Part shown: in pieces, positions 1 to 6,634 of the stretch
Layout of the letters: the number at the start of each line of letters is the position of its first letter
Numbering within the stretch: position 1 is the stretch's first letter
From: Anaerolineae bacterium
GTDB lineage: Bacteria; Chloroflexota; Anaerolineae; JAAYZQ01
Assembly: GCA_016926595.1 (NCBI GenBank)
Contig: JAFGOG010000078.1
Span: 1-8,107, forward strand
Length of the DNA stretch: 8,107 bases
Direction of reading: 5' to 3'
The notes under the pieces: model-generated
Database searches by the model: none
Seen by the model: only the letters and a program-made list of their open reading frames with translations
What the model was told of the DNA's origin: nothing
Made by a program: the position numbers and the translations under genes

Positions 1-1266
1 GAACCGACAGGGCTGATCGACGCTTCGGTGGGGGGGATGGCGGCGCTGGGGGCCGGCGATCTCTCCCGCCAGCCGCGCATCCGCACCAGGGCGAGCACGT
101 CTGTGACACGGCTGCAAGCCAGTGTTTCGCCGGACTGCTCTTACCGGCTGGTGAAGGAGGCCGTGGACGGCGCCCGGCGCGAGGTGTGCTTTTACATCTA
201 TAATATCAGCGCTCCCTATCTGCTCGACCTGCTGCGCAGCGCCAAGGAGCGCGGCGTGCAGGTGCGGGTGATGTACGACGTGCACGACTCGGGCCGCGAC
301 GAGCAGCAGGCCCTGGCCGACCTGGGCGTGGAGGTCAGGACGGCGCCGTCGACCGGCGGGCGCAGTGTGTTTACTGTCTGCCACCAGAAGTACGCGGTTA
401 TCGACGACGCCACGCTGTTGATCGGCAGCGCCAACTGGGCCAAAAGCGCGATCCCGCTCGTCACCGAGCCGGGCAAGTTCCTGAAGGCGAACCGCGAGTG
501 GATCATTCGCATCGACCACGGCTCGCTGGCGCGCTGCTTCAAGCGGCTGTTCGACGCCGACTGGAATATCCCCGACATGGGGGCATTCGCGGCGCTGATG
601 GAAGCGCCGCCGATCGAGAGGGCGCTGTTCCCGGCGTTCCTGGCCGCGCCGCCGCCGCAGGTGTTTGATATCCAGAGGTTCGACCTGGCCCAGCGGGCCA
701 AGGTCACGCCGATTTTGTCGCCGAACAATTATTACCGCTTTGTCCGCCACCTGATCCTGAACGCCCAGGCCAGCATCGACGTCGAGCAGCAGTATATTCT
801 CGAAGGCGGCCCCAAGACCACGGGGCTGCTCGAGGCTCTACGGCGGCGGAAGGCGGACGGCATCCAGATCCGAGCCATCGCCAGCCCGGCCTTTCGCAAG
901 GTCGGCAAGAAGGATAATTGGGAAAAGACGGCAGAGGCGTTCGACAGGTATGGCCTGCTCGACTGCCTGCGGGCGATGAACCTCGGCTTTTTCGGCCACC
1001 TGCACAACAAGGGGATCATCGTCGACCGCCGCCAGGTGCTGGTCTCGTCCACCAATTGGAGCGAGAACTCGATCGCCCGTGCCCGCGAGGCCGGGGTTTT
1101 GATCGACTCGCCCGAGGTCGCCGGCTATTACGCGCAGGTCTTTGACCTGGATTGGAGCCTGGCCTGGCCGGCCGCGGACACGCCGGCCAACCTGACGCAG
1201 TTGTTCATGGGCGCCCTGAGCACATTCGACGGGTTCGAGGAGATCCACCCGGCCGATCTGGCGTGA
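1..1266 (+). CDS. Phospholipase D-like domain protein with two HKD motifs (5' partial)
   Basis: Phospholipase D-superfamily protein. It has two homologous halves, each with an HxKx4D catalytic motif: HQKYAVID at nt 382-405, followed by IGSANWA, and HNKGIIVD at nt 1003-1026, followed by SSTNWS. Each half opens similarly (VSPDCSYRLVKEAV near nt 125; LSPNNYYRFVRHLI near nt 718), as in bilobed PLD enzymes where the two HKD motifs form one active site that cleaves phosphodiester bonds. Substrate (phospholipid or nucleic acid) cannot be told from sequence. The frame is open to the left edge. A GTG at nt 28 could start a 412-residue protein but has no convincing ribosome binding site, so the true start is probably outside the window. 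An N-terminal secretion signal or extra domain may therefore be missing. The C-terminus is complete (TGA at 1264-1266) and is followed after 4 nt by a strong hairpin. Superfamily assignment is firm; function is not. Confidence 0.88.
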   Translation, partial: EPTGLIDASVGGMAALGAGDLSRQPRIRTRASTSVTRLQASVSPDCSYRLVKEAVDGARREVCFYIYNISAPYLLDLLRSAKERGVQVRVMYDVHDSGRDEQQALADLGVEVRTAPSTGGRSVFTVCHQKYAVIDDATLLIGSANWAKSAIPLVTEPGKFLKANREWIIRIDHGSLARCFKRLFDADWNIPDMGAFAALMEAPPIERALFPAFLAAPPPQVFDIQRFDLAQRAKVTPILSPNNYYRFVRHLILNAQASIDVEQQYILEGGPKTTGLLEALRRRKADGIQIRAIASPAFRKVGKKDNWEKTAEAFDRYGLLDCLRAMNLGFFGHLHNKGIIVDRRQVLVSSTNWSENSIARAREAGVLIDSPEVAGYYAQVFDLDWSLAWPAADTPANLTQLFMGALSTFDGFEEIHPADLA

Positions 1267-1270
1267 GCGA

Positions 1271-1289
1271 GGGCGGGGAAACCCCGCCC
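1271..1289. terminator. GC-rich hairpin after the PLD gene; REP-like element or terminator
   Basis: Perfect 8-bp inverted repeat, GGGCGGGG and CCCCGCCC, around an AAA loop, starting 4 nt after the PLD stop codon. The flank continues CTACGG. It lacks a T-tract, so it is not a textbook intrinsic terminator. From memory it resembles short interspersed palindromes ending in CCCCTACG that are common between genes in Chloroflexota and cyanobacteria. It may stabilise or end the PLD transcript. It lies between convergent genes and could act on both strands. Confidence 0.55.
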
Positions 1290-1385
1290 CTACGGTGTCA
1301 CCAGGCAGTAGACCCCCCGCCCGTCGATCAACTCCCGGCGCAATGTGGCATGGTCGTAGAAAAAGGGGCGGATGATGTCGCTCAC
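1290..1385 (-). other. Possible small orphan ORF or C-terminal gene remnant (31 codons)
   Basis: Between the convergent genes, the minus strand has a coding-like stretch from a GTG at 1385 to a TAG at 1290-1292, ending RGVYCLVTP. Its codons look like those of real genes here, with G/C mostly in third positions (ATC, TTC, TAC, CTG). No ribosome binding site precedes the GTG. The frame stays open upstream into the mutarotase-like gene, where it is only a shadow. The stop codon lies at the edge of the 1271-1289 hairpin element. I do not recognise the peptide. It could be a decayed C-terminal gene fragment, a real microprotein or chance. Confidence 0.25.
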
Positions 1386-1392
1386 CTCACGC

Positions 1393-1407
1393 CCGGCGCA
1401 GCGCCGG
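1393..1407. repeat. 15-nt GC palindrome downstream of the mutarotase-like gene
   Basis: CCGGCGC and GCGCCGG flank a single A. It lies about 40 nt past the stop of the minus-strand gene that ends at 1447 and could form a short hairpin in that transcript. No T-run follows on either strand, so calling it a terminator would be speculative. Confidence 0.35.
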
Positions 1408-1446
1408 CCCGGGCGGGCGGCAGATGGGGTTTGTTCGCAGGCGGCG

Positions 1447-2307
1447 CTACAGCTCGGCGGCAGGCCGCGGCACGCCGGCCTGGAGGCGCCAGGTCTCGAC
1501 GTGGGTGGCGGTGTCGCCGGGCGCGAGCCGGAGGAGCGGGCCGAGGGTTTCGATCTCGACAAAGCGGTCGTTGAGGTAGCACTCGACGTTGCAGCCCAGG
1601 TCGGGATAGGAGGTCCGGGAGCTGCGCTTGAAGCTCTTGGTAAAGAGGGCGCCATCGAGCCAGTAGGCCAGCCAACCGTCCCGGTTGAAATAGCCGAGCT
1701 TGAAGGGAGGGGCGGGCTGGGCCTCGACGCGGATCATGAGGTCGCCGAGGATCAGGCGCGGGTCGGCCAGGTCGGCGTAGGGCCAGAAGACGAGGCGGCG
1801 ATTGGGCAGCAGGCCAGCCGGGTCGACGGGGCCGTGGGGTTGGGGCAGGAGGGCGACGCCGCCCAGGCGGCACATGGACAGCGCCCAGGCGGCGCGCCGG
1901 CCGGTGGGAGCGCTGCCGGCGTTGCGCAGCCGGTGGGTGACGGTGACCTCGGGCCGGCCGGCGGCCAGGGCGAGCTCGATCTCTTTGACGATGCCCAGGC
2001 CGTCGGGCGGGGGGGTGAAAACCGCGCCCTGATCGGTGGCGCGGACCTGCACCGGCTGGTCGTCAGGCCAATAGGTAGCGGCCAGCGTCTCGGGGCCGTG
2101 CCACAGCCGGTGGCCGCCCAGGAAATGGAAGGGGCCGGCGGGGCTGTCAACGACGAAATCGGGCAGCTCGGCGAACAGGTTGGGGCCACCCTCCCAGCCC
2201 CAGAACAGGACGCGCGGCCCGCGGCTGGTGGTGACCGCCAGCCGGACCTGACCGTTGCTCAGCCAGGCGCAGGGGATGTCGTTGAACGCAGCAAAGGTGA
2301 TGGTCAT
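1447..2307 (-). CDS. Galactose mutarotase-fold protein, DUF4380-like
   Basis: Predicted 286-residue cytoplasmic protein with no signal peptide or membrane segment. The N-terminus runs through VRLAVTTSRGPRVLFWGWEGG (residues about 21-41), then GGHRLWHGPE (about 64-73). Near the C-terminus comes YPDLGCNVECYLNDRFVEIE (about 233-252), then LGPLLRLAPGD. This order resembles DUF4380-type proteins and other members of the aldose-1-epimerase/galactose mutarotase supersandwich fold, which bind or modify sugars. Assignment is from memory of the family pattern. No reaction can be claimed, because I cannot confirm catalytic His/Glu residues. The ATG at 2307 is well supported: GGAGG lies 8 nt upstream at 2316-2320, within a longer purine tract, and a consensus sigma-70 promoter is a short distance beyond. 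The gene diverges from the aminotransferase operon across a shared control region, suggesting linked regulation. Confidence 0.72.
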   Translation of the reverse strand: MTITFAAFNDIPCAWLSNGQVRLAVTTSRGPRVLFWGWEGGPNLFAELPDFVVDSPAGPFHFLGGHRLWHGPETLAATYWPDDQPVQVRATDQGAVFTPPPDGLGIVKEIELALAAGRPEVTVTHRLRNAGSAPTGRRAAWALSMCRLGGVALLPQPHGPVDPAGLLPNRRLVFWPYADLADPRLILGDLMIRVEAQPAPPFKLGYFNRDGWLAYWLDGALFTKSFKRSSRTSYPDLGCNVECYLNDRFVEIETLGPLLRLAPGDTATHVETWRLQAGVPRPAAEL

Positions 2308-2333
2308 AATCCTCTCCTCCCCAAACTCGAGCC

Positions 2334-2362
2334 ATTATAAGCGGAAAAGGGGATTATGTCAA
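2334..2362 (-). promoter_or_regulatory. Sigma-70 promoter for the mutarotase-like gene
   Basis: Read on the minus strand, a perfect -35 box TTGACA (2357-2362) and a perfect -10 box TATAAT (2334-2339) are separated by exactly 17 nt (2340-2356). This is an ideal consensus, unusual in GC-rich DNA. Transcription should start near 2327, giving a leader of about 20 nt that holds little beyond the ribosome binding site GGAGG at 2316-2320. Confidence 0.85.
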
Positions 2363-2379
2363 AGAAGACCCCGGGTTGT

Positions 2380-2413
2380 TTTGCGGAAGAGAAGCCTGGA
2401 TGGTTTCCGCAAA
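2380..2413. promoter_or_regulatory. Candidate operator: 9-bp inverted repeat between divergent promoters
   Basis: TTTGCGGAA (2380-2388) and TTCCGCAAA (2405-2413) form a perfect 9-bp inverted repeat with a 16-nt spacer, centred between the outward-facing -35 boxes at 2357-2362 and 2422-2427. A further GCGGAA lies at 2341-2346 inside the minus-strand promoter spacer, 42 bp from the GCGGAA at 2383, close to four helical turns. The layout suits a dimeric regulator controlling both transcripts. No regulator gene is in the window, so this is inference from symmetry and position. Confidence 0.5.
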
Positions 2414-2421
2414 GATGGGTT

Positions 2422-2449
2422 TTGACATTTGGCCGAAATGGGCTACAAT
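2422..2449 (+). promoter_or_regulatory. Sigma-70 promoter for the aminotransferase operon
   Basis: A perfect -35 box TTGACA (2422-2427) and a -10 box TACAAT (2444-2449, five of six consensus bases) are separated by 16 nt. The start point would be near 2456, leaving a leader of about 25 nt before the ATG at 2481. The leader holds AAGGAAG (2469-2475) as ribosome binding site. Confidence 0.8.
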
Positions 2450-2480
2450 CGGGTGCTGAACTCTGGATAAGGAAGATGCG

Positions 2481-3902
2481 ATGAAAGCACGGGATTACAC
2501 TCCATTGCTGGCCGAGCTGGCCGAGATTTACGCCGGGCGCTCGCCCCGGTCCAAGGCGATGCACGATAAGGCGGTCAACTACCTGGTCGACGGCGGCAGC
2601 CACACGCTGCGGCTGATCAAGCCGTTCCCGCCGCGGATCGCCGCCGCCCACGGGGCGTGGCTGACCGACGAGGACGGCCACCAGATCATGGACCTGTGGC
2701 AGGGGCATATGGCTAATATCCTGGGCCACAACCCGCCGGCGATCACAGGGCCGGTGGCCGAGGCGCTGGCCGGAGGCTTTGGCCTGCAGACGGGCTTTAC
2801 CGACGCGCTGCAGATCGATACGGCCCGCATCCTGTGCGAGCGGACGGGCGCTGAGCGGGTGCGGTTCACGACCAGCGGCTCGCTGGCGACGATGTACGCC
2901 ATTATGCTCGGCCGGGCCTTTACCGGGCGGGAGCTGGTGCTGAAGGTCGGCGGCGGCTGGCACGGCAGCCAGCCGTGGGCGCTGAAAGGGATCGACTATC
3001 ACGGCGGCGCCGGCAACGGCTACCAGGCGGTGGAAAGCAATGGGGTGCCGACGGCGGTCACCGACCAGGTGCTGGTCACTCCGTTCAACGATCCGGAGCG
3101 GCTGCGCGACCTGTTCCGGGCCAATGGCGATCAGATGGCTTGTTTTATCACAGAGCCGTTCATCGGCGTCGGCGGCTATATGCCGGCCTCGGCCGAGTTT
3201 ATGCAGGCGGCGCGGGAGCTGACGCAGCAGTACGGCGTGGTGCTGATCCTGGACGAGGTGATCGCCGGGTTCCGGTTCCGGGCGGGCAATATGGGCGCGC
3301 TGTACGGCATCCAGCCGGACCTGGCCACTTTTGGCAAGGTGATCGGCGGCGGCATGCCGGTGGCGGCGGTGGCGGGGCGGGCGGAGATCATGGAGCTGGC
3401 GGGCGTGTCGAGGGGCGGATCGCGGGCCTACAAGGCGGCGCAGGTCAAGTTCTCGGGCGGGACCTACTCGGCCCACCCGGCGTCGATGCTGGCGGCCCGG
3501 ACGATGATGACCTATCTGACCGAGCACGAAGCCGAGATCTATCCCCGCCTGGGCGAGCTGGGGGAGCTGGCGCGCCGGACGGTGCGCGACGCATTTGCCG
3601 CCGAGGGGATTTACGTTTACGTGACCGGCAGCGGCGCTCCGGCCGCCACAGGCAGCTCGATGTTCATGCTCCACTTTCCGTTCGATCCCGACCAGCCGAT
3701 CGTCAGCCCGTCGGACTGTTTCGATCCGACGCGGTGCGACATTCCGCTGTGCCACGCCGTGCTCGACCTGGCGATGCTGGTGGAGGATGTGTTCATGCTG
3801 CACAGTCACGCCGGGATATCGACGGAGCACACCGAGGCCGACATCGCCTTCCTGGGCGAGGCGTGCCGGCGGGCGGCGCGGCGGGTCAAGCCATATTTGT
3901 GA
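2481..3902 (+). CDS. Class III PLP-dependent aminotransferase (glutamate-1-semialdehyde aminomutase-like)
   Basis: A 473-residue fold-type I PLP enzyme of the class III aminotransferase family, closest in style to glutamate-1-semialdehyde aminomutase. The cofactor phosphate loop is TTSGSLAT (S132-G133-S134), followed by GRAFTGRE and GGGWHG. LDEVIAGFR carries Asp258, which should bind the pyridine nitrogen. The Schiff-base lysine is Lys286 in FGKVIGGGMPVAA, and GGTYSAHP follows. It is somewhat longer than the roughly 430-residue HemL, and the loop reads SGSLA rather than the SGTEA typical of HemL, so I do not call it hemL. The substrate is unknown; it probably transfers an amino group to or from an amino acid or amino aldehyde. 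Start: ATG with AAGGA 7 nt upstream and a good promoter. It lies 16 nt before the dehydrogenase-like gene and very probably forms an operon with it, which argues for a dedicated amino-acid pathway rather than tetrapyrrole synthesis. Confidence 0.88.
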   Translation: MKARDYTPLLAELAEIYAGRSPRSKAMHDKAVNYLVDGGSHTLRLIKPFPPRIAAAHGAWLTDEDGHQIMDLWQGHMANILGHNPPAITGPVAEALAGGFGLQTGFTDALQIDTARILCERTGAERVRFTTSGSLATMYAIMLGRAFTGRELVLKVGGGWHGSQPWALKGIDYHGGAGNGYQAVESNGVPTAVTDQVLVTPFNDPERLRDLFRANGDQMACFITEPFIGVGGYMPASAEFMQAARELTQQYGVVLILDEVIAGFRFRAGNMGALYGIQPDLATFGKVIGGGMPVAAVAGRAEIMELAGVSRGGSRAYKAAQVKFSGGTYSAHPASMLAARTMMTYLTEHEAEIYPRLGELGELARRTVRDAFAAEGIYVYVTGSGAPAATGSSMFMLHFPFDPDQPIVSPSDCFDPTRCDIPLCHAVLDLAMLVEDVFMLHSHAGISTEHTEADIAFLGEACRRAARRVKPYL

Positions 3903-3918
3903 TTCTGGAGGAGACTTG

Positions 3919-4917
3919 ATGTCCGAGAAGATCCGGGTGATACAGTACGGGTTGGGGCCGATCGGCAGCGCGGTGGCGCGGCACGTGACCGAGCGGGAGG
4001 GGCTGGAGCTGGTCGGGGGGGTGGACATCGACCCGGCCAAGGTTGGCCGCGACGTGGGGGAGGCGATCGGGCTGGGCCGGCCGCTGGGCTTTCGGGTGTC
4101 GGCCAGGCTGTCGGATCTGCTGGCGCGCACCACGGCCGACGCGGCGATCCACACCACCAGCTCTTATTTTGACCTGTTCAAGGGCCAGATCGTGGAGATC
4201 CTGGAGGCCGGGCTGGACGTGGTGACTACCGCGGAGGAGCTGTCGTTTCCGTGGCTGGCGCACCCGGCCGAGGCGGCCGAGATCGACGCCGCGGCCAGGC
4301 GGGCCGGCAAGACGGCGCTGGGCACGGGGGTCAACCCCGGGTTTCTGATGGACGCCCTGCCGCTGTTCCTGACCGGCATCTGCCAGCGGGTGGACCGGAT
4401 CGCGGTGACCCGGGTGATCGACGCCTCTACCCGCCGCGGGCCGTTCCAGGCCAAGATAGGGTCAGGGCTGACGGTCGAGGCGTTCCAGGCCAGGATGGCG
4501 GCCGGACGGATGGGCCACGTCGGCCTGCCCGAGTCGGTGGGGATGGTGTTCGACACGCTGGGCAAGAAGCTGGACCGCTATGAATCGGCGGTCGAGCCGG
4601 TGGTCGCCAGCCGGACGGTGGTGACCAAGTATTTCGCCGTCCAGCCCGGCCAGGTGATGGGCCTGAAGCAGGTGGCCAGGGGCTATACCGCCGATGGCGA
4701 GTTTATGACGCTGACTTTTCTCGCCGCGCTGGAGACGGGCGAGGAGGGCGACACGGTGCAGATTTGGGGCAAGCCCGACCTGGAGGTCAAGCTAAAGGGG
4801 ACCAACGGCGATATTGCCACGGTCGCCATCGCCGTCAACGCCGTGCGCCGCGTCCGCGAGGCGCCGCCCGGCCTGACGACTATGCGCGACCTGCCGCCGG
4901 CGGCTGTTACGGCCTGA
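3919..4917 (+). CDS. 2,4-diaminopentanoate dehydrogenase-like NAD(P)-dependent oxidoreductase
   Basis: A 332-residue Rossmann-fold oxidoreductase of the dihydrodipicolinate reductase-like superfamily. The N-terminal nucleotide-binding motif is YGLGPIGSAVAR (GxGxxG, residues about 9-20), with an acidic turn at VDIDPAKVG. It then has a helical segment ending GLDVVTTAEEL, the conserved GTGVNPGF loop (about 135-142), and a C-terminus ending PGLTTMRDLPPAAV. This order closely matches my memory of 2,4-diaminopentanoate dehydrogenase (Ord of clostridial ornithine fermentation), which oxidatively deaminates a diamino acid; many environmental paralogues have unknown substrates. None of the other ornithine-fermentation genes is visible, so the real substrate is open. 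Start: ATG at 3919 with GGAGGAG 5 nt upstream (3907-3913), 16 nt after the aminotransferase stop. The pair is presumably co-transcribed. The gene ends convergently with RNase J, 28 nt apart. Confidence 0.85.
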   Translation: MSEKIRVIQYGLGPIGSAVARHVTEREGLELVGGVDIDPAKVGRDVGEAIGLGRPLGFRVSARLSDLLARTTADAAIHTTSSYFDLFKGQIVEILEAGLDVVTTAEELSFPWLAHPAEAAEIDAAARRAGKTALGTGVNPGFLMDALPLFLTGICQRVDRIAVTRVIDASTRRGPFQAKIGSGLTVEAFQARMAAGRMGHVGLPESVGMVFDTLGKKLDRYESAVEPVVASRTVVTKYFAVQPGQVMGLKQVARGYTADGEFMTLTFLAALETGEEGDTVQIWGKPDLEVKLKGTNGDIATVAIAVNAVRRVREAPPGLTTMRDLPPAAVTA

Positions 4918-4925
4918 TGCAGATC

Positions 4926-4945
4926 GCCAGGCCGCGGGGGCTGGC
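4926..4945. terminator. Short hairpin between convergent genes
   Basis: GCCAG (4926-4930) pairs with CTGGC (4941-4945). A further CC/GG pair lies inside after one mismatch, around a GCGG loop. It fills most of the 28-nt gap between the dehydrogenase-like gene and the rnj stop. No T-tract follows on either strand, so bidirectional termination is plausible but weakly supported. Confidence 0.3.
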
Positions 4946-6616
4946 TTAGACTTCCATCACGACGGGCAGGATCATCGGGCGCCGCCTGGTCCGGCTGTAT
5001 AGGAACGAGGCCAGGCTGTCTTTGATCTTGCCGCTGGCCGCCGGCCCAGGACGACCGCTCGGGGTCGTCCCGACAAGGGCGGCGACGACGGTCCGGGCCG
5101 CCTCGTCCATCAGCTCGCCCGCGTCTGGGAGGTAGACAAAGCCGCGGGTGATGATGTCGGGCCCCTCGACCACTTCGCCGGTGTCGGCGTCGACGGCAAC
5201 CACGGCGACGACGAAACCGTCCTCGGCCAGGAGGTGCCGGTCACGCAGGACGACGCTGCCCACGTCGCCCACGCCCAGGCCGTCCACCAGGACGTGCCCC
5301 TCGCTCACCCGGCCATTCACCCGGCCATAGTCGGGGCCAAACTCCAGCACCTGGCCGCTATCGACGACGAAGATATTGTCGCGGGGGATGCCCAGCTCCT
5401 CGGCCATGCGGGCGTGGAGCACCAGGTGGCGATACTCGCCGTGGACCGGCACGAAAAAGCGGGGGCGGATGAGGTTGAGCAGCAGCTTGTGCTCTTCGCG
5501 GCTGGCGTGCCCCGAGACGTGGACCTTGGCCCGGTCGTGGTAATAGACCTCGGCGCCGGCGCGGAATAGATTATCCACGGTGCGGTTGACCAGCTCTTCG
5601 TTGCCGGGGATCGGCGTGGCCGAGACGATGACCGAGTCGCCGGGGCGGATGTTCACCTGGCGCTGCTCCCCCATCGCCATGCGGACCAGCGCCGACGTCG
5701 GCTCGCCCTGGCTGCCGGTGCAGGCGATGGCCACCTCTTCGGGGGGCAGGTGGTTCATCTGGTCGGCTGTGAGCAGCGCGTCGGCGCCTTCGGGGCCGAG
5801 GTCCAGGTAGCCCAACTGGACGGCCATCTTGGCGTTGGCGAGCATCGACCGGCCGACGATGCCCACCCGCCGGCGATGCCTGTAGGCCGTGGTCACCACT
5901 TGCTGCACCCGGGAGATGTTGGAGGCAAAGGTGGCGACGATAACCCGGCCCGGGGCGGCAGCAAAGATGCGGTCAAAGGTGTCCGACACCTCGCGCTCGG
6001 AGGGGGTTTGGCCGTCGCGGTCGGCGTTGGTAGAGTCGGAGAGCAGGACGTGGACGCCGCGCGCCCCCAGCTCGGCCAGCATGCCATAGTCGGTCACCTG
6101 GCCGTCTATCGGCGTTTGGTCGAACTTGAAATCGCCCGAATGGACGACCAAGCCGACCGGCGTGGTGATGGCCAGCCCCACGGCGTCGGGGATGGAGTGG
6201 CAGACGTGGAAGAACTCGACGGTAAAAGGGGCCAGGTCCAGCAGGTCGTGGGGCGCAACAGTGCGCAACTCTGCGTCTTCGATGCGGTGATACTCCCGCA
6301 GCTTGACCTCGATCAGGCCCCGCGTCAGGCGGGTGGTATAGAGCGGCGCCTTGACCTTTTGCAGGAGGTAGGGCAGACCGCCGACGTGGTCCTCGTGGCC
6401 GTGGGTGACGACGATGGCCCGCACCCGGTCGGCGCGGTCAAAGACGTAGCTCATGTCGGGGATGACAATGTCGATGCCCAACATGTCGCTTTCGGGGAAC
6501 ATCAGGCCGCAGTCGACGATCAGTAGTTGGTCGTCGTATTCGACGACGAGCATGTTCTTGCCGATGTGGCCCAAGCCACCGAGGGGGATGATTTTCAGGC
6601 TCTTGTCTTGGCTCAA
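4946..6616 (-). CDS. rnj: Ribonuclease J
   Basis: RNase J, a metallo-beta-lactamase/beta-CASP ribonuclease with endonuclease and 5'-to-3' exonuclease activity in mRNA decay and rRNA maturation. The protein has 556 residues, the usual length. The N-terminus PLGGLGHIGKNM leads to the zinc motif THGHEDH (His72, His74, Asp76, His77), then His140 and Asp162 in HSGDFKFD. The beta-CASP region has TGSQGEP (about 300-306), HVSGHAS (His366, His370) and PVHGE (His392). The C-terminal domain ends TRRRPMILPVVMEV. All expected metal ligands are present, so it should be active. The start is TTG at 6616 with GAGGTG 5 nt upstream; an in-frame TGA at 6626-6628 excludes a longer form. A loop at residues 516-523 is encoded by a perfect hairpin. 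It follows udg on the same strand across a 107-nt gap holding a repeat element. Confidence 0.96.
   Translation of the reverse strand: MSQDKSLKIIPLGGLGHIGKNMLVVEYDDQLLIVDCGLMFPESDMLGIDIVIPDMSYVFDRADRVRAIVVTHGHEDHVGGLPYLLQKVKAPLYTTRLTRGLIEVKLREYHRIEDAELRTVAPHDLLDLAPFTVEFFHVCHSIPDAVGLAITTPVGLVVHSGDFKFDQTPIDGQVTDYGMLAELGARGVHVLLSDSTNADRDGQTPSEREVSDTFDRIFAAAPGRVIVATFASNISRVQQVVTTAYRHRRRVGIVGRSMLANAKMAVQLGYLDLGPEGADALLTADQMNHLPPEEVAIACTGSQGEPTSALVRMAMGEQRQVNIRPGDSVIVSATPIPGNEELVNRTVDNLFRAGAEVYYHDRAKVHVSGHASREEHKLLLNLIRPRFFVPVHGEYRHLVLHARMAEELGIPRDNIFVVDSGQVLEFGPDYGRVNGRVSEGHVLVDGLGVGDVGSVVLRDRHLLAEDGFVVAVVAVDADTGEVVEGPDIITRGFVYLPDAGELMDEAARTVVAALVGTTPSGRPGPAASGKIKDSLASFLYSRTRRRPMILPVVMEV
5049..5070. 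repeat. Hairpin embedded in the rnj coding sequence
   Basis: GGACGACC (5049-5056) and GGTCGTCC (5063-5070) form a perfect 8-bp inverted repeat with loop GCTCGG. On the minus strand it encodes about residues 516-523 (GTTPSGRP), between two C-terminal segments that are well conserved in RNase J. It resembles, from memory, GGGCGACC-type palindromes scattered through Chloroflexota genomes. It may be an in-frame repeat or simply a GC-rich chance stem. Confidence 0.5.
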
Positions 6617-6621
6617 AGTGA

Positions 6622-6627
6622 CACCTC
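6622..6627 (-). promoter_or_regulatory. Ribosome binding site fixing the TTG start of rnj
   Basis: GAGGTG on the minus strand lies 5 nt before the TTG at 6616. It overlaps the in-frame TGA (6626-6628) that closes the upstream frame. No ATG lies in frame until residue 22, inside the conserved GGLGHIGKNM segment, so TTG is the only start that keeps the RNase J N-terminus. Confidence 0.75.
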
Positions 6628-6634
6628 AATATCG

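Noticed and set aside
1372..2340. A 322-codon plus-strand open frame opposite the mutarotase-like gene
   Set aside because: It is Gly/Ala/Gln-rich with no recognisable motif, and it is antisense to a gene with recognisable family motifs, a strong ribosome binding site and a consensus promoter.
2481..3902. Naming the aminotransferase hemL (tetrapyrrole synthesis)
   Set aside because: The phosphate-loop motif differs from HemL, the protein is longer, and its operon partner is an Ord-like dehydrogenase rather than a heme gene.
2304..4157. A 617-codon open frame on the minus strand
   Set aside because: It lies antisense to the aminotransferase and dehydrogenase-like genes, crosses the divergent promoter region, and encodes Arg/His/Pro-rich sequence without any domain. 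It is a mirror frame produced by high GC.
3919..4917. Naming the dehydrogenase-like gene dapB (dihydrodipicolinate reductase)
   Set aside because: It shares the Rossmann superfamily, but it is longer than DapB (usually about 270 residues or less), lacks the DapB dihydrodipicolinate-binding motif, and fits the 2,4-diaminopentanoate dehydrogenase pattern to its C-terminus.
5750..6526. A 258-codon plus-strand open frame opposite rnj
   Set aside because: It is Gly/Val/Asp-rich shadow sequence opposite the catalytic domain of RNase J, with no ribosome binding site or family match.
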